In this document: in pieces, positions 51,181 to 59,457 of the stretch | Layout: the number at the start of each line of letters is the position of its first letter | How positions within the stretch are numbered: the stretch's first letter is position 1 | From: Canibacter sp052085365 | GTDB taxonomy: Bacteria; Actinomycetota; Actinomycetes; Actinomycetales; Microbacteriaceae | DNA: 64,000 nt | Assembly (NCBI GenBank): GCA_052085365.1 | Contig: JBQDFP010000006.1 | Location: 1 to 64,000, forward strand | Direction: 5' to 3' | The notes under the pieces: model-generated | What the model saw: the letters and a program-made list of their open reading frames with translations, nothing else | The model's database searches: none | Told to the model about the DNA's origin: nothing | Position numbers and translations under genes: made by a program

Positions 51181-51897
51181 ATGTCTGACCAAAAACCAGT
51201 GATCGATCATTCGAATGTTGCGGAGTCCGTGAACGCAGCCACGAACTACACCATGTATGCGGTGTTTCGTGAGGCACGTTTTGCAGGCAGTGAACAGGCC
51301 CACACTCCGCAAAGCTCGGTAAGTGACCTGCTGCAGCAACTCGAGGGAATCTCGGGTCTCACCACACGCGGCTGGTATAATATTTCAGGGTTCCGCGCTG
51401 ATGCTGACGTACTCATTTGGTGGCATGCTCCCACCGTCGAAGCGTTGCAGACCGCCTACCGTGCCGTTGCTGAATGGGCGAGCGGTGCACTGTTGCCCGT
51501 CTGGTCAAACCTCGGAGTGCACCGAGCAGCAGAGTTCAACCGGAGTCATATTCCCGGGTTCCTCGCCGGTGAAGCACCCCGAGACTACATCTGCGTGTAC
51601 CCATTTGTGCGCAGCCGGGATTGGTACCTGCTGCCTGACGAAGAACGCTCACGTATGTTGCGCGAGCATGGCGCTGCTGCACGTGATTACGGGGATGTTG
51701 TGGCCAACACGGTTGCTGCATTTGCGCTCGGTGACTACGAATGGTTGCTCGCATTCGAAGCGGACCAGCTGCCCCGCATCGTTGATGTGATGCGCGAGCT
51801 GCGTGCCGTTGACGCGCGCTTGCACGTGATCGAAGAGACACCGTTCTTCACTGGTCCGCGGGCCAGCGCCGAAGAGCTTCTCGGACGCCTCAGCTAG
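51181..51897 (+). CDS. hemQ: coproheme decarboxylase HemQ (chlorite dismutase-like)
   Basis: A 238-residue member of the chlorite dismutase-like family that converts coproheme to heme b, the last step after HemH. Landmarks: LEGISGLTTRGWYNISGFRADADVL-region (short motif TTRGWYN), VYPFVRSRDWYLLP and MLREHGAAARDYGDVVANTV (the heme-binding His region). It begins 23 bases after hemH, with a GAGG upstream. Together the two genes define the Gram-positive coproporphyrin route. Confidence 0.94.
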   Translation: MSDQKPVIDHSNVAESVNAATNYTMYAVFREARFAGSEQAHTPQSSVSDLLQQLEGISGLTTRGWYNISGFRADADVLIWWHAPTVEALQTAYRAVAEWASGALLPVWSNLGVHRAAEFNRSHIPGFLAGEAPRDYICVYPFVRSRDWYLLPDEERSRMLREHGAAARDYGDVVANTVAAFALGDYEWLLAFEADQLPRIVDVMRELRAVDARLHVIEETPFFTGPRASAEELLGRLS

Positions 51898-52030
51898 CGA
51901 GTCTGGCAACCAGAACCGTCGGGATTTCTCCTCCGGAACTGCTCACCACGAGCCGTCCGGGGGAGCTTGCCCGTGTCGCCTCACCCTCAGTCGTTGGGCC
52001 CGGCGTTTCATCCCACATGTTTCTTGAGGG

Positions 52031-55000
52031 TCACGCTTTTGGCTTTCGAACTGCGAGAATCACCACACCAGCAGCCGCAAGAAGCACTATCGCGCAGCCG
52101 AGCAGCATTGCCTGTTCGCCGAAACTCAGCGCGAAACCGCTCGTTGTTGCCGACGGGGCATCCGCAGTGTCAGTCGCCTGGTTTGAAATTGCCTGTTCTG
52201 CTGTGGCTTTGTTCCCACCGTCGCCGGCAACCACCTCAACCCAACCGACAAACGTGCCGTCCCCTGAAGTGAACGCGAACTTGTAGGTTCCGTCCGGAAG
52301 TGATGCCACATCAATGCGTAGTTCTCCGTCATCATTGACACGTATCCAATCCACAGCAACTTCGCCCGGGTACACGTAGAGGAAGAACCAGTCACCCGGT
52401 TTTGCATCAGGAATCTTCACGTGTGCGATGCCATCTTTAATCCGCACAGTAATGTCGCCGGAGTTCCCGGCGATCAACTGGGCAGGGTTTGTGACCGGTG
52501 GCTTCGGCTGTGTTTCGGGTTTTGGTTTGGTCTGAGCACCCGGGGCCTTACGTGACTGAGCGGTCGTTTGCGACGTTGGTGCCTGCCCTGAACGGTGCGA
52601 ACCTGGTTGATTCCGATTCGCATCAGGTCCGGGGCTGGGGTCAATTGTGCCGGGCCTCGGCTCTTTTGGCTTCTCGGGCACGTCAATGTCTGACCCAGGA
52701 TCTTCTTCCTCACTGGCAGTGCCGGCCCAGTTCACGGTGTTTACGAATACCTGCAGTGATGCCGTGGTCCAGTTACGAGAGTTCACGGCCTGATGTGCAC
52801 CGTGCAATGACAGGTAAGCATAGCGATTTGAAGCTCGTTCATCGACTGCGATGCCGCTGCCAGCAACGTGTTGGCAGAGATCACCAACGAGTACATCATC
52901 ACCGATACAGGGTTCGTTTTCTGTGGACTTGTAGGCCACAGTTTGACCGAGTATGACCGGATCAGAACCGACCAGCTGATCGAACCACGCGTAGAAACCT
53001 CGGCTCGTGTAATCCTCCACCTGGCGCACCTCATTATTGGCATTCACAGGCTCAGGCGAAATGATGCCTGGCGCAAATATTTCGTGATCAGGCTGCAACA
53101 CTCGATAAGCGGTTGAGGCGAGTTCGCGGTCAATTGCGCCGCCACGAACCTCAGGGTCTTTTTCATGCGTGCTCAACTGAGCGATACCGCTGTTATCGTC
53201 GACACCAAGATCGAGCCACACAATGCTTGTGCCCGCCGCATCGGTTGTCTCGCTGGCTTGTTCGATCGATTTTTTGGTGCTGCCGGTTGGTGAATCCCAC
53301 ACGACGACGTCGTAGTCGCCGAGGTTTTCGGGGATTCCCTTGTCATGCGTTGCGACGAAGTCATTCTCACCGAGTACATCTGCGGTGCGCGAATCCGGTC
53401 CTCCGAGCACAATCACTTTCTTCAGTGCTGAGAGCTTGAAGTCGATAGTGGTGGTTTGGGCGCGTTGAATTTTTGCAGTGTCAGAAACTTCGGCACGCAT
53501 GCCTTCAGCTTCCGCTTTGAACTCGTAGCTCCCGACCGGAAGCTTCTCGAATGTATAGACACCATTCTGGTCGGTAGTGACAGTGGTTCCCTGACGCATG
53601 AGCGTCACCGTCGCATTCGGTACCGGGTCGCCGGTGGCGGCGTCAGTAATCGTGCCGGAGGCGGACCCCGTCGTGATTGCGGCCATTTCGGTGGTGAGCC
53701 CAACGAACCCGGTTTCTGGGACGGTAATCCGAACGGGGTCCGGGGTCTCAAAACCGAATCGTGTGAAAGTGAAGGCGTATTCACCCGGCGCGATGCGCGC
53801 GGTGAATTCACCGGTATCTGTGGTTGTCCATGTTTCGCCGTGTGCAGGGTCGGCGCAGTCGGTGGCATCACAGCTACCGAAGCTCACAGTCGCGCCAGAG
53901 ATAGCTTCTCCCGTGTCTGCGTCGGTCACAGTGCCCTTCACGCCTGACTGCTGCAGCACGTGGGCAATTGCCTCGTGCACGTTGATGACGCCCGAGCCGT
54001 AGCGAGAATCAGGTGCGCTCTCTGGGGTCGGGTGGAAGGCGGTTTCTTCGAACGCCTGCTCAATTTCATCGACGTTGAGGCCGGCCTGAGCAGACCGGAG
54101 CAGGGCGACGGCTCCGGCAACGTGCGGGGTTGCCATTGAGGTGCCGGTTGATTCACCGTACAGCCCGCCTGGCATTGCAGAGAAAACGCGCACACCGGGT
54201 GCCGAAGCATCGGGTTTTACGAAGGATTCCGGCCAATCGTACTGTTTGGTGATCTCGGTTGGCCAGTTGGTGACGGCGCCACATGAGCCCGGGTCAACAT
54301 TGTTGTCGACATCGGTCATGCCTACACCGAACGCCTCATAAATATCGCCGGGGCTTGAGGTGCCGCTTGGCCCGCACGGTGCATTGCCGATGGCGATCGC
54401 GGGGAAAACGCCGGCATCGCGCACGTTCTTGATCGCTCCGATAAGTGAGGGATCATAGCCGGCGGAGCCAAGTGACATGTTAATCACGTCCGCGGCACGA
54501 CCGGCCGGGTCTCCGTTACCGTCGTAGGGGCTGACCACCCACTGCAAGGCGGCCTGGATTTTCGCGCTACTGCCGCCACCCGAAAGGACGTTTGCGGCCA
54601 TCAGTTCTGCGTTGGGGGCGACACCAATCTGGGTGCCCGAACTGTTGCCGCCGAGCACAGTGCCCGCAACATGGGTGCCGTGTGAGCCAGGGTCAGTGGG
54701 TTTACTGACGACCGGCTTACCGTAACGGTCAAAATTGATCCACCCGCCCGGGTAACTCGGGTCGCCGCTATCGTGGCCAACGAGTTTGTCGGCAATGTCT
54801 GGATGGGTGGCGTCAACACCGGTGTCAAGAACGGCCACACGGACGCCTTCGCCCTTCACGCCGTAGTCTTGCCACGCCTCATCGGCGTCGATGGTGTCAA
54901 GACCGTAGGTGACATCACCATCTGCCGGGACGGTGGGTTCTTCAACTGGATCGGGTTCTTCGTCGTCGAGCCCGACGATTTCAGAGTTGGGTAAGACGTT

Positions 55001-55435
55001 CGTGGCTCCGGGCAACTCGGCGAGTTTTGCGAGGGTGTTCATATCATTTTTCGCCCGCACGAGAATCGAACTGGTGATCCAAAACTTGTTGAGCACTTCT
55101 GTGTCGGGAATCTCTGCGAGTGCAGCATCGACGTCCGCCCACTGCTCGGATGCGTGCTCCTGCAGTGATTCGGCCGCAAGTTCAGGGTCGCCCTTCGCTG
55201 CGGGATCCACTCCCTGGTCTTGAAAATAGACAAGTACCTCAACGGTGCTGTCCGCCTCATCGACCCAGGGCTCGTCGCCGGTGAGGGTCTCAGTGAGTTC
55301 GGTTGAAATCTCTGCGGGTTTGTCGACCTTCGATGCACTTCCGTATGCGGGAAGCATGAACATCGACGCGAGGACAGCCACGCCCAAAGTTGCGGCGGTG
55401 GCTCGAAAAACAGGACGGAGGCGGGGCTGAGACAA
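52031..55435 (-). CDS. secreted, membrane- or wall-anchored S8 family serine protease
   Basis: A 1134-residue subtilase. Signal peptide at 1-34; inhibitor I9-like propeptide about 60-150; catalytic domain about 175-495 with Asp204 (VLDTGVD), His252 (GSHGTHVAG), Asn351 (oxyanion) and Ser433 (GTSMATPHVAG). Two carboxypeptidase-regulatory-like beta domains follow (about 500-590, 595-665), then an alpha/beta domain beginning KKVIVLGGPDS, a Pro/Gln-rich linker (about 905-990), a beta domain and a C-terminal membrane segment with RKPK tail. TTG 55435 follows AAAGAGAG. It is divergent from hmuT across DtxR-like boxes, so it is probably made under iron starvation. Confidence 0.92.
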   Translation of the reverse strand: MSQPRLRPVFRATAATLGVAVLASMFMLPAYGSASKVDKPAEISTELTETLTGDEPWVDEADSTVEVLVYFQDQGVDPAAKGDPELAAESLQEHASEQWADVDAALAEIPDTEVLNKFWITSSILVRAKNDMNTLAKLAELPGATNVLPNSEIVGLDDEEPDPVEEPTVPADGDVTYGLDTIDADEAWQDYGVKGEGVRVAVLDTGVDATHPDIADKLVGHDSGDPSYPGGWINFDRYGKPVVSKPTDPGSHGTHVAGTVLGGNSSGTQIGVAPNAELMAANVLSGGGSSAKIQAALQWVVSPYDGNGDPAGRAADVINMSLGSAGYDPSLIGAIKNVRDAGVFPAIAIGNAPCGPSGTSSPGDIYEAFGVGMTDVDNNVDPGSCGAVTNWPTEITKQYDWPESFVKPDASAPGVRVFSAMPGGLYGESTGTSMATPHVAGAVALLRSAQAGLNVDEIEQAFEETAFHPTPESAPDSRYGSGVINVHEAIAHVLQQSGVKGTVTDADTGEAISGATVSFGSCDATDCADPAHGETWTTTDTGEFTARIAPGEYAFTFTRFGFETPDPVRITVPETGFVGLTTEMAAITTGSASGTITDAATGDPVPNATVTLMRQGTTVTTDQNGVYTFEKLPVGSYEFKAEAEGMRAEVSDTAKIQRAQTTTIDFKLSALKKVIVLGGPDSRTADVLGENDFVATHDKGIPENLGDYDVVVWDSPTGSTKKSIEQASETTDAAGTSIVWLDLGVDDNSGIAQLSTHEKDPEVRGGAIDRELASTAYRVLQPDHEIFAPGIISPEPVNANNEVRQVEDYTSRGFYAWFDQLVGSDPVILGQTVAYKSTENEPCIGDDVLVGDLCQHVAGSGIAVDERASNRYAYLSLHGAHQAVNSRNWTTASLQVFVNTVNWAGTASEEEDPGSDIDVPEKPKEPRPGTIDPSPGPDANRNQPGSHRSGQAPTSQTTAQSRKAPGAQTKPKPETQPKPPVTNPAQLIAGNSGDITVRIKDGIAHVKIPDAKPGDWFFLYVYPGEVAVDWIRVNDDGELRIDVASLPDGTYKFAFTSGDGTFVGWVEVVAGDGGNKATAEQAISNQATDTADAPSATTSGFALSFGEQAMLLGCAIVLLAAAGVVILAVRKPKA

Positions 55436-55487
55436 GAAACTCTCTTTCGCGGTGCAGATTTCAGCTAAGGTAAACGGGGAATAAAAC

Positions 55488-55503
55488 TTAGGTTTGCCTA
55501 CCC
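55488..55503. promoter_or_regulatory. DtxR/IdeR-like iron box upstream of the protease
   Basis: TTAGGTTTGCCTACCC resembles the DtxR/IdeR consensus (TTAGGTTAGSCTAACCTAA) in its left half and centre. It lies 53 bases before the protease start codon. A weaker similar sequence (AGCTAAGGTAA) lies nearer the gene at about 55464-55474. Confidence 0.6.
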
Positions 55504-55514
55504 AATAACTGAAG

Positions 55515-55551
55515 TTGTAGATCTGATGAAACTTAGGTTAGGCTACCATAC
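55515..55551 (+). promoter_or_regulatory. promoter with DtxR/IdeR-like box of the hmuTUV-HtaA operon
   Basis: TTGTAG (55515-55520) and TAGGCT (55539-55544), 18 bases apart, form the promoter. The iron box TTAGGTTAGGCTACCATAC (55533-55551) covers the -10 element, so iron-bound DtxR would block transcription. The expected start is at the ATG (55552), giving a leaderless mRNA. Confidence 0.75.
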
Positions 55552-56664
55552 ATGCCTAACCTTCATCAGACCTTTCTGAGTCGCTCGCTGACAGTCATGC
55601 TCGCATCGCTGGTCACCGTTTCACTGACCGCATGCGCAGTCATTGTTGGCGATGGCCCCGAGGTTGCCGATAGCGCCCACGCGGCAAGCGACAGCCCGCG
55701 ACTATTTGAAGGAGCCCAAACCGCAGTTCTTGATTCCACGGACATCGAACCAATCGCCGAGAACCCCAAATCAGAACTCCCGCTCACCTTCACAGGCCTC
55801 GACGACGTCGAGGTCGCAGTCACCGACACGTCACGAATCTTGGCACTCGACGGCACCGGCAGCCTCGCCTCAGTGGTGTTCGGCCTTGGCTTCGGACCAA
55901 ATGTGGTCGGGCGAGACCTCACGACAGGCTTCGACTCCGCAAAAGACCTGCCGCTGGTCATGAACAACCACACGCTCAACGCAGAGTCGATTCTCGAACT
56001 AAACCCGAGCGTGATCCTGACCGACTACTCCGTTGGACCCTACGACGTCCAACTGCAGATGCGTAACGCCGGCATTCCGATCATCTTCTTCGAACAGGCC
56101 GAAAACATGGACGATATTCCACGCCTGATCGGAGACGTGGCCGACGCACTCGGTGTGCACGAGCTCGGGCAGGAATACGTCACCCACTTCGAACACAACC
56201 TCAACGAAACACTCGCAAAAATCGAGGAGATTGCCCCAGAAGAAGAGGCCGACAAAGTTCGCATGGTCTTCCTCTACATGCGCGGCCGTGCCGGCGTCTA
56301 CTACATGTACGGCAACAACCCCGACGGTAGCCGGGGAATCGCGGGCGTCCTCATTGACGCACTCGGAGGCGTCGATGTCGCCGGCGAAGAGGACTGGACC
56401 TCAGGCAACCTCACCGCCGAAGGTTTAATGCGGCTCGAACCAGACCTCTACCTCATGCTTACCCTCGGCCTCGAATCAGTCGGCGGCGTCACCGGACTCA
56501 TGGAAATCCCCGGAGTCGCGCAAACACCCGCCGGAGAACGCGAACGCGTCGTGGACATGAGTGACTACGAAATGTTCACCTGGGGTCCGCGCACCCCCGA
56601 GGTGCTGGCAGCGCTCGCCGAATCGATCTATCACGTCGACCTAGACGAGGTCTCCGTCTCGTGA
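55552..56664 (+). CDS. hmuT: heme ABC transporter substrate-binding lipoprotein HmuT
   Basis: A 370-residue type III binding protein. Lipoprotein signal with LTAC (Cys near 28). Core features: DVEVAVTDTSRILALDGTGSLASVVFGLG-region (short motif SRILALDG), NVVGRDLTTGFDSAKDLPLV, YSVGPYDVQLQM (Tyr of the HmuT heme site) and FLYMRGRAGVYYMYG. It heads an operon with permease, ATPase and HtaA-type surface proteins, the arrangement of corynebacterial hmuTUV. No ribosome binding site; probably leaderless. Confidence 0.92.
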   Translation: MPNLHQTFLSRSLTVMLASLVTVSLTACAVIVGDGPEVADSAHAASDSPRLFEGAQTAVLDSTDIEPIAENPKSELPLTFTGLDDVEVAVTDTSRILALDGTGSLASVVFGLGFGPNVVGRDLTTGFDSAKDLPLVMNNHTLNAESILELNPSVILTDYSVGPYDVQLQMRNAGIPIIFFEQAENMDDIPRLIGDVADALGVHELGQEYVTHFEHNLNETLAKIEEIAPEEEADKVRMVFLYMRGRAGVYYMYGNNPDGSRGIAGVLIDALGGVDVAGEEDWTSGNLTAEGLMRLEPDLYLMLTLGLESVGGVTGLMEIPGVAQTPAGERERVVDMSDYEMFTWGPRTPEVLAALAESIYHVDLDEVSVS

Positions 56665-57776
56665 AACAACTCCAGCCCGACCTCGCAAAACTTCCACGCG
56701 TACTGAACTACGACGCTGACCCAGCCTCACTCCCAGCCCCAAACCGGCGACGCGTCACCGTGCTGCTTATCGCATTGGGCATCGGCCTCGTATTCGCGTC
56801 GCTCCTGTCAGCCGCGCTCGGGCAAATGCAGATACCCATGGTTGAAGTCATCGGGTCCCTGTGCCGCAAAGCTGGCCTTGGCTGCGGTGTTGAACCCGTG
56901 CACCCAAACGCGGACGCCGCGCTGTGGGAAGTGCGCTTCCCCCGCGTCGCACTCGCGATTCTCGTGGGTTCAGCCCTAGCCACAGCGGGTGCCATCATGC
57001 AGGGTGTGTTCGGAAATCCGCTCGCCGACCCCGGCGTCATCGGTGTCTCTTCGGGCGCCTCAGTTGGTGCAAGCCTCATGATCATTACCGGCGCCGCTGC
57101 GGCTTCATCGTTCGCGATTCCCGCGGGCGCATTCGTGACCGGTGTATTCACCGCGTTGCTCGTGTACACGATCTCGCGGGCCCGCGGCAAAACACAAGTG
57201 ATCACCCTGATCTTGACGGGTATCGCGGTCAATGCATTCTGTGGTGCAGCGCTCGCACTCATGACGTTCGCCGCAGACACCAACCAGCGCGAACAGATCG
57301 TCTTCTGGCAAATGGGAAGCCTCGCTGGCGCACTCTGGGAATCAGTCGGAACCGTGTTCCCGCTCCTCATACTTGGTCTGGTGTTCGCATTCGCGATCGC
57401 GCAAAAGCTTGACCTGTTGAGCCTCGGCGACGATGCCGCACGCCATCTCGGACTCAACATTGAACGCCTGCGCATCGTCTCCATTGTGATCGTCGCGATC
57501 CTCACCGCCGCAGCTGTCTCCTTTGCCGGCATTGTCGGTTTCGTGGGGCTCGTCATCCCGCACCTCATCCGCATGATCGTTGGTCCCGGCCACCGTGTTC
57601 TCGTCCCCGCAAGCGCGCTCGGCGGAGCATTCCTGCTTGTACTCGCCGACACGTTCGCCCGCACCGCAATCGCCTACGCGGAGCTGCCGCTCGGAATGCT
57701 GACGGCACTCATCGGTGGGCCATTCTTCTTCATGCTGATCAAGAGCAGCCAAAACCGAAACGGAGGCTGGTCATGA
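56661..57776 (+). CDS. hmuU: heme ABC transporter permease HmuU (FecCD family)
   Basis: A 371-residue FecCD permease with about ten membrane segments. Motifs: VGSALATAGAIMQGVFGNPLADPG-region (short motif GVFGNPLADPGVIGVSSG), FVGLVIPHLIRMIVGPGHR and LLVLADTFAR. GTG 56661 overlaps the hmuT stop (GTGA). It forms the channel for heme with HmuV. Confidence 0.94.
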   Translation: MKQLQPDLAKLPRVLNYDADPASLPAPNRRRVTVLLIALGIGLVFASLLSAALGQMQIPMVEVIGSLCRKAGLGCGVEPVHPNADAALWEVRFPRVALAILVGSALATAGAIMQGVFGNPLADPGVIGVSSGASVGASLMIITGAAAASSFAIPAGAFVTGVFTALLVYTISRARGKTQVITLILTGIAVNAFCGAALALMTFAADTNQREQIVFWQMGSLAGALWESVGTVFPLLILGLVFAFAIAQKLDLLSLGDDAARHLGLNIERLRIVSIVIVAILTAAAVSFAGIVGFVGLVIPHLIRMIVGPGHRVLVPASALGGAFLLVLADTFARTAIAYAELPLGMLTALIGGPFFFMLIKSSQNRNGGWS

Positions 57777-58582
57777 CCGTAGCACTCCAGGCGAGAGACG
57801 TCAGTGTGAAATTGGGTGGATCCACCATCATCTCTGACGTGAACTTTGACGTGCATCTGGGTGAGATTGTTGCCATCATCGGGCCCAACGGTGCCGGGAA
57901 GTCGACGTTGCTCGGTGCGATCGCTGGTGACCTCTGCTATTCGGGGTCGGTGATGCTGCGCGATCAGGAAGTGTCATCGTGGAGCGCCAAACAACTCGCA
58001 CAACAGCGCTCGGTGCTGCGGCAAACGAACGCGATTAGCTTCCCGTTCAGCGTGCTTGACGTCGTGAAAATGGGGCGTGCGCCCTGGCGTGGAGTTTCGA
58101 ACGTCGAAGAGGACGACCGCATTATTGCGCAGGAACTGTTGCGCAGTGACACATTCCAGTTCGCTGAACGCACGTTCACTTCGCTTTCGGGCGGTGAACG
58201 TGCTCGTGTGTCGCTCGCTCGGGCAATGGCTCAGCGCACCCCCCTCATGCTGCTTGATGAACCAACGGCCGCGCTCGACGTGAACTATCAAGAGCAAGTG
58301 CTCGCGCTCGCTCGTTGGTATGCCCGACAGGGCAACGCCGTGATTGTGGTGCTGCACGATCTCGCCGCAGCCGCCGCCTACGCCGACCGTGTGCTGCTGC
58401 TTGAAGAAGGCGGCGCGAGGGCCTGGGGCAGCCCGCAAGAAGTGCTCACGAGCGACACCATCAGCGACGTCTACCGCCACCCGGTGCGCGTGACCGTCGA
58501 CGAAACCACTGACGAGCTCATGATCGTGCCAGTCCGTTTTGCGGACGAGACGGCCGAAGTGCAGAAGGAGACAAACGAATGA
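57773..58582 (+). CDS. hmuV: heme ABC transporter ATP-binding protein HmuV
   Basis: A 269-residue ATPase: Walker A GPNGAGKSTLLG, signature SLSGGERARVSLARAMAQ, Walker B LMLLDEPTAALDV, H-loop VIVVLHDLAAAA. The IVAIIGPNG and VLTSDTISDVYRHPV regions are typical of HmuV. It overlaps both neighbours by 4 bases. Confidence 0.94.
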   Translation: MTVALQARDVSVKLGGSTIISDVNFDVHLGEIVAIIGPNGAGKSTLLGAIAGDLCYSGSVMLRDQEVSSWSAKQLAQQRSVLRQTNAISFPFSVLDVVKMGRAPWRGVSNVEEDDRIIAQELLRSDTFQFAERTFTSLSGGERARVSLARAMAQRTPLMLLDEPTAALDVNYQEQVLALARWYARQGNAVIVVLHDLAAAAAYADRVLLLEEGGARAWGSPQEVLTSDTISDVYRHPVRVTVDETTDELMIVPVRFADETAEVQKETNE

Positions 58583-59457
58583 GAATCCAGGCCCTGCGCG
58601 TGACTATCGCGACACTTGCTGCATCGTTACTGGCTGCGCTGATCATGGTGCTGCCCGGAAACTTGGCACACGCTGCGGGACGCGTCGACGTGTCAACCAC
58701 ACCAGCCGCATCTGGCGCCACTAAGGTCACGCTGTCGGGCAGCGGCTTCCAATACCAGCCGAACGCGCCCGGTGGCGTTTACGTGTTCTTCGGCACGGTC
58801 GCTGACCCCTCAACCAACGCGTGGGCACCGTCGCAGGGCGGAAAATCGGGCGAAAGTTTTAGCTACGCCGCAACCTCAGGTGCACAGCTGCTGGTTGGTT
58901 TTGAGGGTGGATCCTCTGCTTCAGCATCAAACTCGGTGATTCGCTCGGACGGCACCTGGTCCGCCGAAATGACCATCCCGGGAGCCACATTCGCTGGCTC
59001 TTCAGGTAACCCACACGATGGTGCGGACGCAACCGGCGCGGAAGTGAACTGTCTGGAAGTACAGTGCGGCATTATCACGATCGGCGCGCACGGCAACATG
59101 AACGCGAATAACGAATCGTTCACACCGGTGAGTTTCGTCACCGAATCTGGCGAAATTGAAACCGGAACCGCGGCACCCAGCTTTGACGATGATGCCACCC
59201 AGCTGTCGATTCCCGGCACCGACGAGAACGTAACTTCTGAAGACACCGCCGCCGATGAAGATAACGCTGCCGCACCAAACACTGAAGCGCTCGCAGACAC
59301 GAGCAACACCTCGACTTGGGTAGTGCTGGGCGTCGTCGCATTCGCTGTGCTTGCACTCATCGGAGCGCTGGTGTTCTACATCGTGAATCGCAAAAAGACA
59401 ACCGCAGCGGCTGGAGCCGTCCCCGCTGACGCATCAAACGAAGGGGATGAGTCGTGA
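58579..59457 (+). CDS. surface protein with one neocarzinostatin-like domain, membrane-anchored
   Basis: A 292-residue exported protein. Signal peptide at about 1-33, one beta domain at 36-187 and a membrane anchor at about 243-268 with basic tail. The domain starts VTLSGSGF, has YVFFGTV, W-A-P-S-x-G-G, and ends with NCLEVQCGIITIGAHG and FTPVSF. The C-x4-C pair and layout resemble neocarzinostatin-family Ig-like folds (inference). The same domain recurs in the next two proteins. Unlike them it has no HtaA domain. Coupled to hmuV by ATGA; a role as heme relay or scaffold is likely. Confidence 0.8.
   Translation: MRIQALRVTIATLAASLLAALIMVLPGNLAHAAGRVDVSTTPAASGATKVTLSGSGFQYQPNAPGGVYVFFGTVADPSTNAWAPSQGGKSGESFSYAATSGAQLLVGFEGGSSASASNSVIRSDGTWSAEMTIPGATFAGSSGNPHDGADATGAEVNCLEVQCGIITIGAHGNMNANNESFTPVSFVTESGEIETGTAAPSFDDDATQLSIPGTDENVTSEDTAADEDNAAAPNTEALADTSNTSTWVVLGVVAFAVLALIGALVFYIVNRKKTTAAAGAVPADASNEGDES

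Noticed and set aside
51898..52030. Terminator between hemQ and the protease
   Set aside because: Several GC-rich short inverted repeats exist, but none forms a good stem followed by a T-run.
52031..55435. The S8 protease as the mycosin (MycP) of the type VII system
   Set aside because: It is more than 20 kb from the locus, has extra beta and alpha/beta domains not found in mycosins, and shares iron boxes with heme uptake.
56708..57664. A 318-codon open frame on the minus strand inside hmuU
   Set aside because: It is antisense to a clear FecCD permease and has the Arg/Ser/Pro/Thr-rich composition typical of shadow frames, with no recognisable family or ribosome binding site.
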